From: Algibacter sp. L1A34
Lineage (GTDB): Bacteria > Bacteroidota > Bacteroidia > Flavobacteriales > Flavobacteriaceae
DNA: 64,000 nt
Direction of reading: 5' to 3'
NCBI RefSeq assembly: GCF_009796805.1
Contig: NZ_CP047029.1
Location: forward strand, 2,840,001 to 2,904,000
Positions 63,658-64,000 of this stretch are shown one piece after another (position 1 is the first letter of the stretch; every line of letters begins with the position of its first letter). Position numbers and translations under genes: made by a program. The notes under the pieces are model-generated. The model worked only from the letters and a program-made list of their open reading frames with translations. It searched no databases and was not told the DNA's origin.

Positions 63658-64000
63658 ATGACTTTAAATACAATAGGATTAGACACAGTAAAAACACATG
63701 AGATAGCAAATGATTTAAACCATCTTTTAGCTAATTTTCAAATATATTATCAAAACTTAAGAGGTATTCACTGGAATATTAAAGGAAAACGTTTTTTCGA
63801 TTTACACGTTAAATTTGAAGAATTATACACCGATGCTAATACAAAAGTGGACGAAATTGCAGAACGTATTTTAACTTTAGGAGCTACACCTTTACATACT
63901 TTTGAAGATTATGCAGCAAAAGCACAGGTGCCAGTAGGTAAAAATATTTCGCAAGATGATTTAGCTGTAAGATTGATAGTGGATTCTTTAGCTCAATTAT
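63658..64000 (+). CDS. dps: Dps-family DNA-protecting ferritin (3' end outside window)
   Basis: The frame runs from the ATG at 63658 to the right edge; about 114 residues are visible. It shows the Dps pattern NDLNHLLANFQIYYQNLRGI, HWNIKGKRFFDLHVKFEELY and TDANTKVDEIAERILTLGAT. The His, Asp and Glu of the dinuclear iron ferroxidase site (H-W-N-I-K-G, H-x3-F-E-x-x-Y-x-D and E-I-A-E-R) are all present. Dps stores iron using peroxide and shields DNA. It is divergent from oxyR. Confidence 0.95.
   Translation, partial: MTLNTIGLDTVKTHEIANDLNHLLANFQIYYQNLRGIHWNIKGKRFFDLHVKFEELYTDANTKVDEIAERILTLGATPLHTFEDYAAKAQVPVGKNISQDDLAVRLIVDSLAQL

Overview
The window is chromosomal DNA from a low-GC member of the Bacteroidota, almost certainly a marine-type Flavobacteriaceae. 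The signs are Por-secretion (T9SS) proteins with type A and type B sorting domains, an Oar-like TonB-dependent receptor, an OstA-like protein, lipoproteins with SxxC-type lipoboxes, few Shine-Dalgarno sites, and promoters of the Bacteroidota form TTG-N19/20-TAnnTTTG, several of which are readable here. There is no integrase, transposase, CRISPR array or phage module. This is mostly core genome with a few accessory spots.

Layout. 1-11.2 kb (minus strand): two tandem DUF368 (PopT-type) membrane proteins, a TPR protein, a class III aminotransferase, an OstA-like protein with an extra C-terminal domain, purA, a Fur-family regulator, a SpoT/RelA enzyme and an RdgB/HAM1 pyrophosphatase. 11.5-18.4 kb (plus): a 2019-residue hybrid sensor with about twelve PAS domains, its CheY-like partner and a hibernation factor. 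18.4-25.9 kb: rlmH, a frameshifted nadC, yihY, a DUF2147 protein, priA, a LytTR response regulator, and rpsF-rpsR-rplI. 26-32.1 kb: Oar-like receptor, glycerophosphodiesterase lipoprotein, a small conserved protein and hisS. 32.1-40.2 kb: a LamG T9SS protein and a galactose locus (galT-galK-galM facing a frameshifted sodium/solute symporter). 40.3-46.7 kb: two identical tRNA-Lys(TTT) genes each with its own promoter, aroK, a PyrR-like transferase, an S4 protein, an FKBP-like lipoprotein, a half-size DUF1456 protein, a TerB-like protein and uvrB. 46.7-56.8 kb (minus): a 1718-residue T9SS type B protein, then a PadR-PspC-GIN-GIN envelope cluster and a DUF4870 protein. 57-58.8 kb: DUF4442, AIM24-like and a 65-residue protein.

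The most interesting part is 58.8-62.6 kb. A structured intergenic element of about 100 bp with terminal GGGCGTTA/TAACGC repeats is followed by a probable copper operon: a small membrane protein with a CNGKCH motif, an MbnP-like lipoprotein, an MbnH-like di-heme enzyme, and a beta-barrel protein with an N-terminal CDLCGC motif. No methanobactin synthesis genes are present, so this looks like a stand-alone MbnP/MbnH copper system. It is followed by oxyR and a divergent dps gene that runs off the right edge.

Two genes (nadC and the symporter) are each broken by a single-base change in a homopolymer. Sequencing error is the simplest explanation, but real mutation cannot be excluded from sequence alone.
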